Position numbers and translations under genes: made by a program. Positions 43,901 to 53,370 of a stretch of 64,000 nucleotides of DNA are shown piece after piece (the first letter of the stretch is position 1; each line of letters starts with the position of its first letter). The stretch covers positions 45,301-109,300 of the forward strand of contig NZ_MAUE01000004.1 of NCBI RefSeq assembly GCF_001702265.1, written 5' to 3'. The notes under the pieces are model-generated. The model did no database searches and was not told the DNA's origin. It was given only the letters and a program-made list of their open reading frames with translations. This DNA is from Pseudomonas aylmerensis (lineage in GTDB: Bacteria; Pseudomonadota; Gammaproteobacteria; Pseudomonadales; Pseudomonadaceae).

Positions 43901-44302
43901 TCAGGCGCAGCAACTGCCCGAAGCCAATTCCTTGAGAATCGGACAATCCGGCCGATGATCGCCCTGGCAATGTTCCACCAGGTCCTGCAGCGTGTCGCGC
44001 AGTTGCCCCAACTCCAGAATCTTCTGATTGAGCTCATCGATGTGCTGGCGCGCCAGGGCTTTCACGTCCGCGCTCGCGCGTTGGCGGTCTTGCCACAGGG
44101 CCAGCAACTTGCCAACTTCCTCCAGGGAAAACCCCAGGTCCCGTGAGCGTTTGATAAACGCCAGTGTGTGCAAATCGTCGCCGCTGTAGACGCGGTAGCC
44201 GCTGTCGGTGCGGTGGGCGGCTTTCAACAGACCAATGGATTCGTAGTAGCGAATCATCTTGGCGCTCAGCCCGCTCTGGCGGGCGGCTTGGCCGATGTTC
44301 AT
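43901..44302 (-). CDS. cueR: Copper-responsive MerR-family regulator CueR
   Basis: This 133-residue MerR-type activator has an N-terminal winged helix ([20 protein letters not shown]), a dimerisation coiled coil and the Cu(I)-binding loop with two Cys separated by seven residues, [12 protein letters not shown] further Cys-rich tail GSCCA follows. The spacing is diagnostic of CueR rather than MerR or ZntR. Its ATG overlaps the copA stop, so it is the second gene of the copA operon and controls its own level. Two matching operators lie in this window. Confidence 0.94.
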   Translation of the reverse strand: MNIGQAARQSGLSAKMIRYYESIGLLKAAHRTDSGYRVYSGDDLHTLAFIKRSRDLGFSLEEVGKLLALWQDRQRASADVKALARQHIDELNQKILELGQLRDTLQDLVEHCQGDHRPDCPILKELASGSCCA

Positions 44303-46500
44303 GGGCGTTGATCCTCCAGGTCCTTGGGTTTCCAGGTTTTCAACAGTAAGGCATTGCTGACCACGCTGACGCTGGACAAGGCCATGGCCGCGCCCGCGAG
44401 CACCGGGTTGAGCAGGCCGAACGCCGCCAGCGGAATGCCGATCAAGTTATACACAAAGGCCCAGAACAGGTTCTGGCGGATCTTTGCGTAGGTCTTGCGG
44501 CTGATCTCCAGGGCGGCAGGCACCAGGCGCGGGTCGCCGCGCATCAAGGTGATACCCGCCGCATGCATCGCCACGTCGGTGCCGCCGCCCATGGCGATGC
44601 CAATGTCGGCAGCCGCCAGGGCCGGGGCATCGTTGATGCCGTCGCCGACCATCGCCACCACGCCGGTTTTTTTCAACTCGGCGACGGTGGCGGCTTTTTC
44701 GGCGGGCAGCACTTCAGCGTGCACATCCTCGATGCCCAGCGCCTGCGCAACCACGCGGGCGCTGCCGCGATTGTCACCGGTGAGCAGATGACTGCTGATC
44801 TGCTGCGCCTTGAGTTGCTGCACGGCCGCAAGCGCCCCCGGCTTGAGCGTATCGCCAAAGGCAAACAGCCCGAGCACACGCGGTTGCGGGCCTTGCTCGA
44901 TCAGCCAGGACAAGGTCCGGCCTTCGGCTTCCCAGGCGGTGGCGGAGCCGGACAGTTCACCGGCGTTCAAACCGCTTTCTTCCAGCAGCCGACGGTTACC
45001 CAGCGCCAGTTGCCGGCCCGCCAGGGTGCCGGCAATGCCGCGCCCGGTCAGCGCTTGGCTGGCGCTCACATCGGCGACATCCAGCCCTCGCTCGCGGCAG
45101 GCATCCAGCACCGCCTTGGCCAGCGGATGTTCACTGCCGCGCTGCAAGGCACCGGCGTGCTGCAGCAATGATGCTTCGTCGCCATCCACCGCCGCCAGGT
45201 GCGCAATTCTTGGCGTGCCGGAGGTGAGGGTGCCGGTCTTGTCGAACACCACGGCGCTCACGGCGTGCGCACGCTCCAGGGCTTCGGCGTCCTTGATCAA
45301 GATGCCGTAGCGCGCGGCGACGCCGGTGCCGGCCATGATCGCCGTCGGTGTGGCCAGGCCCAGGGCGCATGGGCAGGCGATCACCAGCACCGCCACCGCG
45401 TTGATGATTGCCGTCTCCAGGGAGGCGCCGTACAGCCACCAACCCACCAGCGTGATCAACGCCAGCACCAGCACCGCCGGCACGAACACTTGGCTGACTT
45501 TATCCACCAGCTTCTGGATCGGAGCCTTGGCGGCCTGGGCGTCTTCCACCAGGCGGATGATGCGTGCCAATACGCTTTCCGCACCCAAGGCGAGGGTGCG
45601 CACCAGCAGGCGGCCTTCGCCGTTGATGGCGCCGCCGGTGACCGAGTCGCCCGGCTGCTTTGGCACCGGCAGGCTCTCGCCACTGATCAGCGCTTCGTCG
45701 GCGTGGCTTTGGCCGTCGACCACTTCACCGTCCACCGGGAAGCGTTCGCCGGGCTTGACCAGCACCAGGTCGCCGCGCTTCAGCGCGTTGATCGCGACGT
45801 CCTCCTCGCGGCCGTCGACCACGCGAATCGCGCGCTCCGGGCGCAGCGCTTCGAGGGCGCGGATGGCGCTGGCGGTCTGGCGTTTGGCGCGGCTTTCCAG
45901 GTATTTGCCGAGCAACACCAGGGCAATTACCACGGCCGAGGCCTCGAAGTACAAATGGGGCATGCTGCCGGCCGGTGCGGTGAGCCACTCATAAATGCTC
46001 AGGCCGTAGCCGGCGCTGGTGCCGATGGCCACCAGCAAGTCCATATTCCCGGCACCGGCGCGCACGGCTTTCCAGGCGGCGATATAAAAACGCGCACCGA
46101 AGATGAACTGCACCGGCGTCGCCAGCGCGAACTGCACCCAGGCCGGCAGCATCCAGTGCAGGCCGAAAGGCTCCACCAGCATCGGCAGCACCAACGGCAG
46201 CGCCAGCAGGATCGCCAGCAGCAATGCCCAGCGCTCGCGGTGCAGGCGCCGGGCCTGGTCGACCTCGGTGGCGGCTTCGCTCTGGGGCAGGCTGGCGCTG
46301 TAGCCGGCCTTGTCGACGGCGGCGATCAACACGTTCGGGTCCATCTGGCCGAGCACTTCAACATGCGCGCGTTCGTTGGCCAGGTTGACGCTGACGCTTT
46401 GCACCCCCGGCACTTTGCCCAGCGCGCGTTCGACGCGCCCGGCGCAGCTGGCGCAGGTCATGCCGCCGATGGGCAGGTCAAAGGTGGTGGATCCATTCAT
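44299..46500 (-). CDS. copA: Copper-exporting P1B-type ATPase CopA
   Basis: This 733-residue Cu(I) exporter of the cytoplasmic membrane has one N-terminal heavy-metal domain with GMTCASC (Cys16, Cys19). The eight membrane helices include the transport motif IACPCALG, followed by the phosphorylation motif DKTGT and the hinge [16 protein letters not shown]. Only one metal-binding domain is present, as is usual in Pseudomonas CopA. GGAGGACTGCC precedes the ATG. A CueR-type operator lies directly upstream. Confidence 0.96.
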   Translation of the reverse strand: MNGSTTFDLPIGGMTCASCAGRVERALGKVPGVQSVSVNLANERAHVEVLGQMDPNVLIAAVDKAGYSASLPQSEAATEVDQARRLHRERWALLLAILLALPLVLPMLVEPFGLHWMLPAWVQFALATPVQFIFGARFYIAAWKAVRAGAGNMDLLVAIGTSAGYGLSIYEWLTAPAGSMPHLYFEASAVVIALVLLGKYLESRAKRQTASAIRALEALRPERAIRVVDGREEDVAINALKRGDLVLVKPGERFPVDGEVVDGQSHADEALISGESLPVPKQPGDSVTGGAINGEGRLLVRTLALGAESVLARIIRLVEDAQAAKAPIQKLVDKVSQVFVPAVLVLALITLVGWWLYGASLETAIINAVAVLVIACPCALGLATPTAIMAGTGVAARYGILIKDAEALERAHAVSAVVFDKTGTLTSGTPRIAHLAAVDGDEASLLQHAGALQRGSEHPLAKAVLDACRERGLDVADVSASQALTGRGIAGTLAGRQLALGNRRLLEESGLNAGELSGSATAWEAEGRTLSWLIEQGPQPRVLGLFAFGDTLKPGALAAVQQLKAQQISSHLLTGDNRGSARVVAQALGIEDVHAEVLPAEKAATVAELKKTGVVAMVGDGINDAPALAAADIGIAMGGGTDVAMHAAGITLMRGDPRLVPAALEISRKTYAKIRQNLFWAFVYNLIGIPLAAFGLLNPVLAGAAMALSSVSVVSNALLLKTWKPKDLEDQRP

Positions 46501-46536
46501 GGGGCAGTCCTCCAGGAGAAGTTGCCCCTAGGATCA

Positions 46537-46561
46537 ACCTTGACCTGTGGGGAAGGTCAAG
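46537..46561 (-). promoter_or_regulatory. CueR-type operator/promoter of copA-cueR
   Basis: On the minus strand CTTGACCTTCCCCACAGG continues into TCAAGGT, an inverted repeat with TTGACC as -35 element. A GATCCT lies at a 19-base spacing as -10, the long spacing typical of MerR-family promoters. The copA start is 37 bases downstream. Confidence 0.85.
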
Positions 46562-46566
46562 CGCCT

Positions 46567-46947
46567 TTAATATTCCAGTGCGGCAGGCTTGAGGTACATA
46601 CCGTCCGGGCCCTGCGCGATGCGCAATTTGCGTACGTCGCCGACCTTCAGCGTGATGTTCTGCGCCGGCGGCGCGAGCATGCCCGGCAGGCAGCCCGGGG
46701 ACTGGCCCGGCAACAGCTTCAGGCGTAGCGACACATTGCCGGCGGGCAAGTTGAACGAGGTGGATTGTTCCTGGAACAGCCGGCCTGCCAGTTGGTCCTG
46801 GATATATAGGCCGATTTCGCAATTGGTCGGCACTTCCAGGCGTTCGCGGGAAATGATCAGCACCGCATAGTCTTCTGCGGCACTGGCCGTGGGCGCAATG
46901 GCAGACAAGCTCATCAGGCCGACAAGGCCAAAAAACGACCAGCGCAT
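46567..46947 (-). CDS. Small exported protein of unknown function beside the cop genes
   Basis: This 126-residue protein has a signal peptide ending near ASAAEDY (about residue 24). The mature part is beta-rich with two Cys (VPTNCEIGLYI and SPGCLPGM), possibly a disulfide. I do not recognise a named family with certainty. It lies between the copA operator and the copZ operator, reads in the same direction as copA and ends six bases before the copA operator. A copper link is only by position; no Met- or His-rich motif is visible. Confidence 0.7.
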   Translation of the reverse strand: MRWSFFGLVGLMSLSAIAPTASAAEDYAVLIISRERLEVPTNCEIGLYIQDQLAGRLFQEQSTSFNLPAGNVSLRLKLLPGQSPGCLPGMLAPPAQNITLKVGDVRKLRIAQGPDGMYLKPAALEY

Positions 46948-47033
46948 GGCGAATGCTCCGTGGATTGAATCAAAGATGAGTGAAGCTTGGCCGACGTCGC
47001 CGCCGAATACCAGCCCGGCAGATCATCCTGGAA

Positions 47034-47062
47034 CTTGACCTTGCCATCGTGGCAAGGTCGAG
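47034..47062 (+). promoter_or_regulatory. CueR-type operator/promoter of copZ
   Basis: CTTGACCTTGCCATCGTGGC followed by AAGGTCGAG is a near-perfect dyad with TTGACC as -35 element. GAGACT lies 19 bases further as weak -10. The copZ start codon is 33 bases downstream. It resembles the copA operator in both dyad and spacing. Confidence 0.85.
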
Positions 47063-47094
47063 ACTGGGTTTAACCTCATCAAAGGAGTCATGTC

Positions 47095-47292
47095 ATGCAA
47101 GTATTCAGCGTTGAAGGAATGACCTGCGGCCATTGCGTTCGGGCCGTCACCCAGGCGGTGCAGAACGAGGACCCGGCCGCGAGCGTGAAGGTCGACCTGG
47201 CGGCGAAGGAAGTGGGGGTGGAAAGCCGTCTGTCTGCCGAGCAGGTGATCAGCCTGATCAGTGAAGAAGGCTACACCGCCAAGCTCGCCTGA
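47095..47292 (+). CDS. copZ: Copper chaperone CopZ
   Basis: This 65-residue heavy-metal-associated domain protein has the Cu(I)-binding motif GMTCGHC (Cys11, Cys14). The fold matches the N-terminal domain of CopA in length and pattern, with a beta-alpha-beta-beta-alpha-beta order. It carries Cu(I) in the cytoplasm and hands it to CopA or CueR. AAAGGAG lies upstream of the ATG. It has its own CueR-type operator, so it is a separate transcription unit in the same regulon. Confidence 0.95.
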   Translation: MQVFSVEGMTCGHCVRAVTQAVQNEDPAASVKVDLAAKEVGVESRLSAEQVISLISEEGYTAKLA

Positions 47293-47377
47293 CCCGCTCA
47301 AATAGTTAGCGAGCTATCGTGTTAAATGCACCCAAGCGCGGCTAGACTGTCGGGCTGCCGACACACTTGGGTGCCTG

Positions 47378-48571
47378 ATGAACCTCCGTATAATCCTGAT
47401 TCTGGGTGCCTTGAGCGCCTTCGCGCCGCTGGCGATCGATTTTTATCTGCCGGGCTTTCCAGCCATGGCCACTGCGTTCGCGACCGACGAAAAACACATC
47501 CAGCTGACCCTGGCGGTGTATTTCGGCGGCCTGGCCATCGGCCAATTGATCTACGGTCCGCTGGCGGACCGCTTTGGTCGGCGCGGCCCGCTGCTGAGCG
47601 GCGTGACCCTGTTTACCCTGGCCTCCTTCGCCTGCGCCTTTGCACCGTCATTGGAATGGCTGATCGGCGCGCGCTTCGTGCAGGCCCTCGGCGGTTGCGC
47701 CGGCATGGTGATTTCCCGCGCGGTGGTCAGCGACAAATGTGATGCGGTGGGCTCAGCCAAAGTGTTTTCCCAACTGATGCTGGTCACTGGCCTGGCGCCG
47801 ATCCTCGCGCCGTTGGCCGGTGGGCTGATGGTCGGCTTGTGGGGCTGGCAGTCGATTTTCCTGGCACTGTCGATCTTCAGCGTAATGGCCGCCGTCGCCG
47901 TGGCCGTGGGTTTGCCCGAGACGTTCCCGGCCCATCAACCACGCCAGCCTTTGTCTGGATCGCTGCGTCGCTACGGTTCGCTGCTGTCAGACCGGGTCTA
48001 CCTCGGCTATGCGCTGACCGGCGGCATCTCGATTGCCGGGATGTTTGCCTACATCGCCGGTTCGCCTTTCGTGTTTATCAAGCTGTATGGCGTGCCCGCC
48101 GAGCATTACGGCTGGGTCTTCGGTTCCAACGCCGCCGGCTTTATCCTGATGGCCCAGGTGAACGCACGCCTGCTCGCCAAGCGCGGCCCGGCGTTTTTGC
48201 TGTCGCGCACGGTCTGGCTTTACATGCTGGCCGCATTGACGCTGTTGGGTATCGCAGCCTTGCGCACCGACGCGCTGTGGCCTCTGCTGGTGCCGCTGTT
48301 TATCTGCATCGCGAGCCTGGGCTGCATTTTGCCCAACACCTCGGCCTGCGCCATGGCTGGGCAGGGCGCCCGGGCGGGCAGTGCTTCGGCGTTGCTCGGC
48401 TGCATCCAGTTCGGCGTGGCGGCGGGCGCCGCGTCGCTGGTCGGCGTGTTGCATGACGGCACGGCGATGCCGATGGCCATGGTCATCAGCTTGTGCGGTG
48501 TATTGGCGGTGACGATTGCGATGTCGACCCAGCGCCTGCAACGGGCGAGGGCCCTGCAGGCGCAGGCCTGA
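47378..48571 (+). CDS. MFS multidrug transporter, Bcr/CflA family
   Basis: This 397-residue 12-helix drug:proton antiporter has the N-terminal phrase ALSAFAPLAIDFYLPGFPAM and motif A GPLADRFGRRGPLL (about 65-78), diagnostic of the DHA1 Bcr/CflA group. Motif C region GLAPILAPLAGG lies near 140. Substrates cannot be told; related pumps export bicyclomycin, chloramphenicol or sulfonamides. There is no clear regulator beside it, and the gap from copZ is 85 bases. Confidence 0.91.
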   Translation: MNLRIILILGALSAFAPLAIDFYLPGFPAMATAFATDEKHIQLTLAVYFGGLAIGQLIYGPLADRFGRRGPLLSGVTLFTLASFACAFAPSLEWLIGARFVQALGGCAGMVISRAVVSDKCDAVGSAKVFSQLMLVTGLAPILAPLAGGLMVGLWGWQSIFLALSIFSVMAAVAVAVGLPETFPAHQPRQPLSGSLRRYGSLLSDRVYLGYALTGGISIAGMFAYIAGSPFVFIKLYGVPAEHYGWVFGSNAAGFILMAQVNARLLAKRGPAFLLSRTVWLYMLAALTLLGIAALRTDALWPLLVPLFICIASLGCILPNTSACAMAGQGARAGSASALLGCIQFGVAAGAASLVGVLHDGTAMPMAMVISLCGVLAVTIAMSTQRLQRARALQAQA

Positions 48572-48579
48572 AATGCGGG

Positions 48580-48762
48580 TCAGCCAGCGGCGGAACGTTG
48601 CTGGCTGAGCGGGAAACGGTGGGGTGCCTGGATACGGGCTTGCAGGGTGTTGGCAAAGGCTCGGGCCTCGGCTTCACTGCGAAACGTAAACGCGTCGCCG
48701 TCGAGACGAACCTGCCATTTATTGCCTGGGGATTTTGCTAACGCTTTTATCAGGATTTTCAT
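48580..48762 (-). CDS. Small conserved-looking protein of unknown function
   Basis: This 60-residue protein begins MKILIKALAKSPGNKWQVRL, with the ATG preceded by AGGAAG. The longer frame has no initiation signal. The core alternates basic and aromatic residues and carries GDAFTFRSEAEARAFANTLQ, which resembles a small alpha/beta fold similar in style to DUF2188-like proteins. It is convergent with the Bcr/CflA transporter, eight bases apart. No function can be inferred. Confidence 0.62.
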   Translation of the reverse strand: MKILIKALAKSPGNKWQVRLDGDAFTFRSEAEARAFANTLQARIQAPHRFPLSQQRSAAG

Positions 48763-48858
48763 TGCTGACTTCCTCACGTAAAAGAATCGTGGCAAAGGCG
48801 GCCAATATAAACCCGAATACGCTCACAAATATGACAAAGATCAACTCTCTGACTAGCG

Positions 48859-48894
48859 GCGTCGTCCCTTACCTACAGGAATAAGGGACGACGC
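48859..48894. terminator. 13-bp perfect hairpin between two leftward genes
   Basis: GCGTCGTCCCTTA and TAAGGGACGACGC pair perfectly around a 10-base loop, 14 bases beyond the stop of the oxidoreductase gene. On its strand no T-run follows directly, so it is a probable but not classical terminator. Confidence 0.6.
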
Positions 48895-48907
48895 TGACAG
48901 ACCGTTT

Positions 48908-49921
48908 TTAGAAGCCTTCCAGCACGATCTTGCCCTTGGCCTTGCCGCTTTCCAGCAGCGCATGGGCGCGGCGCAGGTTCTCGGCGTTGATCACGCCGAA
49001 GTGCTCGCCCACCGTGGTTTTCAAGGTACCGGCGTCGATCAGCTCGGCCACGCGGTTGAGCAGGTTGTGCTGCTCGATCATGTCCGGGGTCTCGAACATC
49101 GAGCGCGTGTACATGAACTCCCAGTGCAGCGACAGGCTCTTGCGCTTGAGTGTGCTCACGTCCAGCGCCTTGGGATCGTCAATCAGTGCCAGCTTGCCCT
49201 GGGGTTGCAGGGCTTCCACCAGTTGTTCGAGGTGATGGTCGGTCTGGGTCAGGCTGGCAACGTGGGTCACTTGCGGGTGGCCGGCGGCTTTCAGCGCTTC
49301 GCTCAGCGGTTGGCTGTGGTCGATCACCAGGTCGGCGCCGAGGTCCTTGGCCCAGGCCTGGGTTTCCGGGCGCGAGGCGGTGCCGATGACTTTCAGTGCC
49401 GTCAGTTGGCTGGCCAACTGGGTCAGGATCGAACCCACGCCACCGGCCGCGCCGACGATCAGCAGGCTCTGGCCCTCGTCCTCTTTACTCTCACGTACCT
49501 GCAGGCGCTCGAACAGCAGTTCCCAGGCGGTGATGGCGGTCAGGGGCAGCGCGGCGGCCTCGGCAAAACCCAGGCTCTTGGGCATATGGCCGACGATACG
49601 CTCGTCCACAGTGTGCAATTCGCTGTTGCCACCTGGGCGCACCAGGGAGCCGGCGTAGAACACCTTGTCGCCGGCCTTGAACAGTGTCACTTCGCTGCCG
49701 ACGGCCTTGACCACACCGGCCACATCCCAGCCCAGCACCTTGGCGTCGCCGTTTTCCGGGGCGACGTTCTGGCGCACCTTGGTGTCCACCGGGTTGACCG
49801 AGATGGCTTTGACTTCCACCAGCAGGTCGCGTGGACCGGCGACCGGTGCTGGCAGTTCGATGTCTTGCAGGGCGCTGGGATCGTTGATCGGCAGGGATGC
49901 GTAGTAGGCAATGGCTTTCAT
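48908..49921 (-). CDS. Zinc-type alcohol dehydrogenase superfamily, quinone oxidoreductase-like
   Basis: This 337-residue medium-chain dehydrogenase has the N-terminal GroES-like domain with GWDVAGVVKAVGSEV and the NADPH motif VGAAGGVGSILTQLA (about 155-169). The catalytic-zinc Cys/His ligands of true alcohol dehydrogenases are absent, which fits the quinone reductase-like group (zinc-binding alcohol dehydrogenase family protein by name only). It likely reduces quinones or enones. It is in an operon with the monooxygenase gene 25 bases upstream and is divergent from a LysR regulator. Confidence 0.9.
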   Translation of the reverse strand: MKAIAYYASLPINDPSALQDIELPAPVAGPRDLLVEVKAISVNPVDTKVRQNVAPENGDAKVLGWDVAGVVKAVGSEVTLFKAGDKVFYAGSLVRPGGNSELHTVDERIVGHMPKSLGFAEAAALPLTAITAWELLFERLQVRESKEDEGQSLLIVGAAGGVGSILTQLASQLTALKVIGTASRPETQAWAKDLGADLVIDHSQPLSEALKAAGHPQVTHVASLTQTDHHLEQLVEALQPQGKLALIDDPKALDVSTLKRKSLSLHWEFMYTRSMFETPDMIEQHNLLNRVAELIDAGTLKTTVGEHFGVINAENLRRAHALLESGKAKGKIVLEGF

Positions 49922-49946
49922 GATGGCTCCGGAAAAAGGGCAGTGA

Positions 49947-50240
49947 TCAGGCGAGAAATTTCAGGCGCTTGAGTTCGAAGTGTTCGATCACATCGGCGGC
50001 CTTGGCGCGAAAACTCTGGATGTGTGCGCTCTGGTCGTGGTCGGCCAGCGCGGCGTCATCGGCCCAGCGTTCGAGCATGTAGAAGGTCTCGGGGTGCTGC
50101 AGGTCCTGGTGCAGGTCGTATTGCTCGCAACCGGCTTCCAGGCGGGTGGGTTCCAGCAGGCCGCGCAGCAGGGTTTCCAGGGTGGCCTGTTGGCCGGGCT
50201 TGGCGATCAGCGTGGCAATGACGTTAAAGGCAGTGGACAT
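49947..50240 (-). CDS. Antibiotic biosynthesis monooxygenase (ABM) domain protein
   Basis: This 97-residue dimeric ferredoxin-like ABM-fold protein has FNVIATLIAKPGQQATLETLL, then CEQYDLHQDLQHPETFYMLERWAD and a C-terminal HFELKRLKFLA. YgiN-type members oxidise quinols and often accompany quinone reductases, as here. The ATG at 50240 follows TGGAGTTGCC. The longer frame upstream runs into the LysR promoter region and has no start signal. Confidence 0.9.
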   Translation of the reverse strand: MSTAFNVIATLIAKPGQQATLETLLRGLLEPTRLEAGCEQYDLHQDLQHPETFYMLERWADDAALADHDQSAHIQSFRAKAADVIEHFELKRLKFLA

Positions 50241-50356
50241 GGCAACTCCAGACACGTGATGAACGGGATGCACAGATGATTGGCTATTTCCCGTGAAGAT
50301 AAAAGCGGCTAAAACAGCAGTCTGTTTCAACGAAATTTTGATAATGGATGGGATGC

Positions 50357-51286
50357 ATGCTGCGTTTTGACGATTTGCAGTTGTTTGTTCGCGCAGCCGA
50401 CCTGGGCAGCCTTTCGGCTGCAGCGCGGGTCATGGACCTGTCGCCCGCCGTGGCCAGCGCAGCACTCAAGCGGATTGAAGAGCAACTGGGCACGCGCCTG
50501 CTGGCCCGGTCCACGCGCAGCCTGCGCCTGACTGCCGAAGGCGAGGGTTTCCTCGAATACGCGCGCGCCGCGTTGGGCGCGCTGGATGAGGGGCGGCGCC
50601 TGTTGGCCAGCGGCCAGGACCATGTCAGCGGCGTGCTGCAACTGTCGGCGCCGTCGGATTTCGGTCGCAACCAGCTGCTGCCGTGGCTGGATGAGTTCCA
50701 GCGTGAACACCCGCAACTCACCGTACGTTTATTGTTGGGTGATCGAATCGCCGACCTGTTCCGCCAGCCGGTGGATATCGCCTTGCGTTATGGCGAGCCG
50801 GAGGACTCAAGCCTGATTGCGCTGCCCGTGGCTCCCGAGAATGTTCGAGTGCTGTGTGCCGCGCCCAGCTACCTCGCACGCCACGGGGAGCCCCGGCACC
50901 TGGAACAATTGGCCCAGCACAACTGCCTGTTGTACATGCTCGGCAGCCGCGTCCACGACCATTGGAGTTTCCACGACGGCAAGCGCGAAGTCAGCCTGAC
51001 GGTCTCGGGTGATCGTTTCAGCGACGACGCCGACGTGGTGCGACGCTGGGCTGTGGCTGGCGTGGGCATTGCCTACAAGTCATGGCTGGATGTGAGCACC
51101 GATGTGCTGGCCGGGCGCCTGCGATTGATCCTGCCGGAGCTGCGCGGCGAGCGAACGCCACTGAATCTGCTGTGCGCGCACCGTGCGCAGTTGAGTAAAC
51201 CCATCAACCTGCTGCGGGAAATGCTTGTGGCTCGCTGTGCGACATTGACCGCGCAAAGGCCAGAACGCCCGCGCGCTTCGCAGTAG
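50357..51286 (+). CDS. LysR-family transcriptional regulator
   Basis: This protein of about 309 residues has an N-terminal winged HTH (MLRFDDLQLFVRAADLGSLS, ARVMDLSPAVASAALKRIEE) and a substrate-binding domain (about 90-290) with DVALRYG-like IALRYGEPEDSSLIALPV. It is divergent from the monooxygenase/quinone-reductase operon across about 115 bases, the usual layout for a LysR regulator of its neighbour. An alternative ATG nine bases upstream would add three residues; neither has a strong ribosome-binding site. Confidence 0.91.
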   Translation: MLRFDDLQLFVRAADLGSLSAAARVMDLSPAVASAALKRIEEQLGTRLLARSTRSLRLTAEGEGFLEYARAALGALDEGRRLLASGQDHVSGVLQLSAPSDFGRNQLLPWLDEFQREHPQLTVRLLLGDRIADLFRQPVDIALRYGEPEDSSLIALPVAPENVRVLCAAPSYLARHGEPRHLEQLAQHNCLLYMLGSRVHDHWSFHDGKREVSLTVSGDRFSDDADVVRRWAVAGVGIAYKSWLDVSTDVLAGRLRLILPELRGERTPLNLLCAHRAQLSKPINLLREMLVARCATLTAQRPERPRASQ

Positions 51287-51420
51287 CCTCCATCAAAGCA
51301 GGAAATTTCACTCAGAGCCTGTCCCTATCCGTGCTGTCGGACGTCGCGGAACCGCTGGTTTGCGCACCTATACTTCGGCACCAACCGCAGCAGATAAATG
51401 ATTCAACAGGGAGTGGATAG

Positions 51421-52116
51421 ATGGAACAGGCACCTTGCATCAGTCAGATCGCCAGCTTGCTCGCCGAGCCCAAGCGTACCGCCATGCTATGGGCATTGAT
51501 GGACGGCTCGGCCAAGTCTTGCGCCGAACTGGCCTCCCTCGCCGAGCTGTCACCGGCGTCCGCCACTGCACACCTGGCACGGCTGACCGGCAGCGGCCTG
51601 CTGCGGGTCGAAGCTCGACGCGGCCAGCGGCTGTTTCGCATGGCGGCAGCGGACGTCAGCAGCGCCATCGATGCCCTGGCCACGACGACCATGGCCAGTG
51701 CCATGCGTTCTGCCCCCGAGTCGTCGCCGCCGGCCTTGATGGCGCCTGCGTCGTTGCGCCACGCACGGTTATGCCACGGTCACCTGGGCGGCGAGCTGGC
51801 GGCGGGGGTGTATCAGCGGATGATCGACGCAGGGTGGATCGAGCGCGCTGAGCAGCGCACCGACGTCACGTTCAAGGGCGCGCAGCGCTTGGCGAGGCTG
51901 GGTATTTTCACGCCGGCGCTGGCGTCACCGCTGGTGTGCGATTGTTTTGACTGGAGCCAGCACCAACCGCACCTGGGAGGGGCGTTGGGTGCAGGGTTGC
52001 TACAACTGTTTGTGCAGTCGGGCTGGATTCGCGCGGTCAACGAGTCCCGCGCCTTGCTGGTCAGCGATACCGGGCTGGCGGAAATCACTCGGCTCGCCGC
52101 GCCGGAGCAGGCTTGA
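51421..52116 (+). CDS. ArsR-type winged-helix regulator with duplicated C-terminal domain
   Basis: This 231-residue protein has an N-terminal ArsR-like HTH (about 7-80; LLAEPKRTAMLWALMDG and LAELSPASATAHLARLTGSG). The rest is unlike small ArsR repressors and shows an internal duplication: HARLCHGHLGGELAAGVYQ with GWIERAEQR (about 114-146), and FDWSQHQPHLGGALGAGLLQ with GWIRAVNES (about 176-209). Cys and His cluster at both units (CHGH, CDCFDW, HQPH), which could bind a metal or small ligand. The pattern is known in a larger ArsR subgroup of unknown signal. It is monocistronic. Confidence 0.87.
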   Translation: MEQAPCISQIASLLAEPKRTAMLWALMDGSAKSCAELASLAELSPASATAHLARLTGSGLLRVEARRGQRLFRMAAADVSSAIDALATTTMASAMRSAPESSPPALMAPASLRHARLCHGHLGGELAAGVYQRMIDAGWIERAEQRTDVTFKGAQRLARLGIFTPALASPLVCDCFDWSQHQPHLGGALGAGLLQLFVQSGWIRAVNESRALLVSDTGLAEITRLAAPEQA

Positions 52117-52133
52117 GGTGAAGAGGTCGCCGT

Positions 52134-52215
52134 TGGAGAGGGCTTGCTCGCAAAGGCGGCGTGTCAGTCACTCGGTGTTTGACTGATCTGCCGCCTTCGC
52201 CAGCAAGCCCGCGTC
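52134..52215. repeat. REPIN between convergent genes
   Basis: GGAGAGGGCTTGCTCGCAAAGGCGG is mirrored by CCGCCTTCGCCAGCAAGCCC with GCGTCC about 30 bases later. It belongs to the GGGCTTGCTCGC class with some decay in the outer arms. Confidence 0.85.
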
Positions 52216-52223
52216 CGGCACCG

Positions 52224-53336
<1,113 letters not shown>

Positions 53337-53370
53337 TCAATGACTGATTTGCCGTCCTAAAAGGCCCGGA

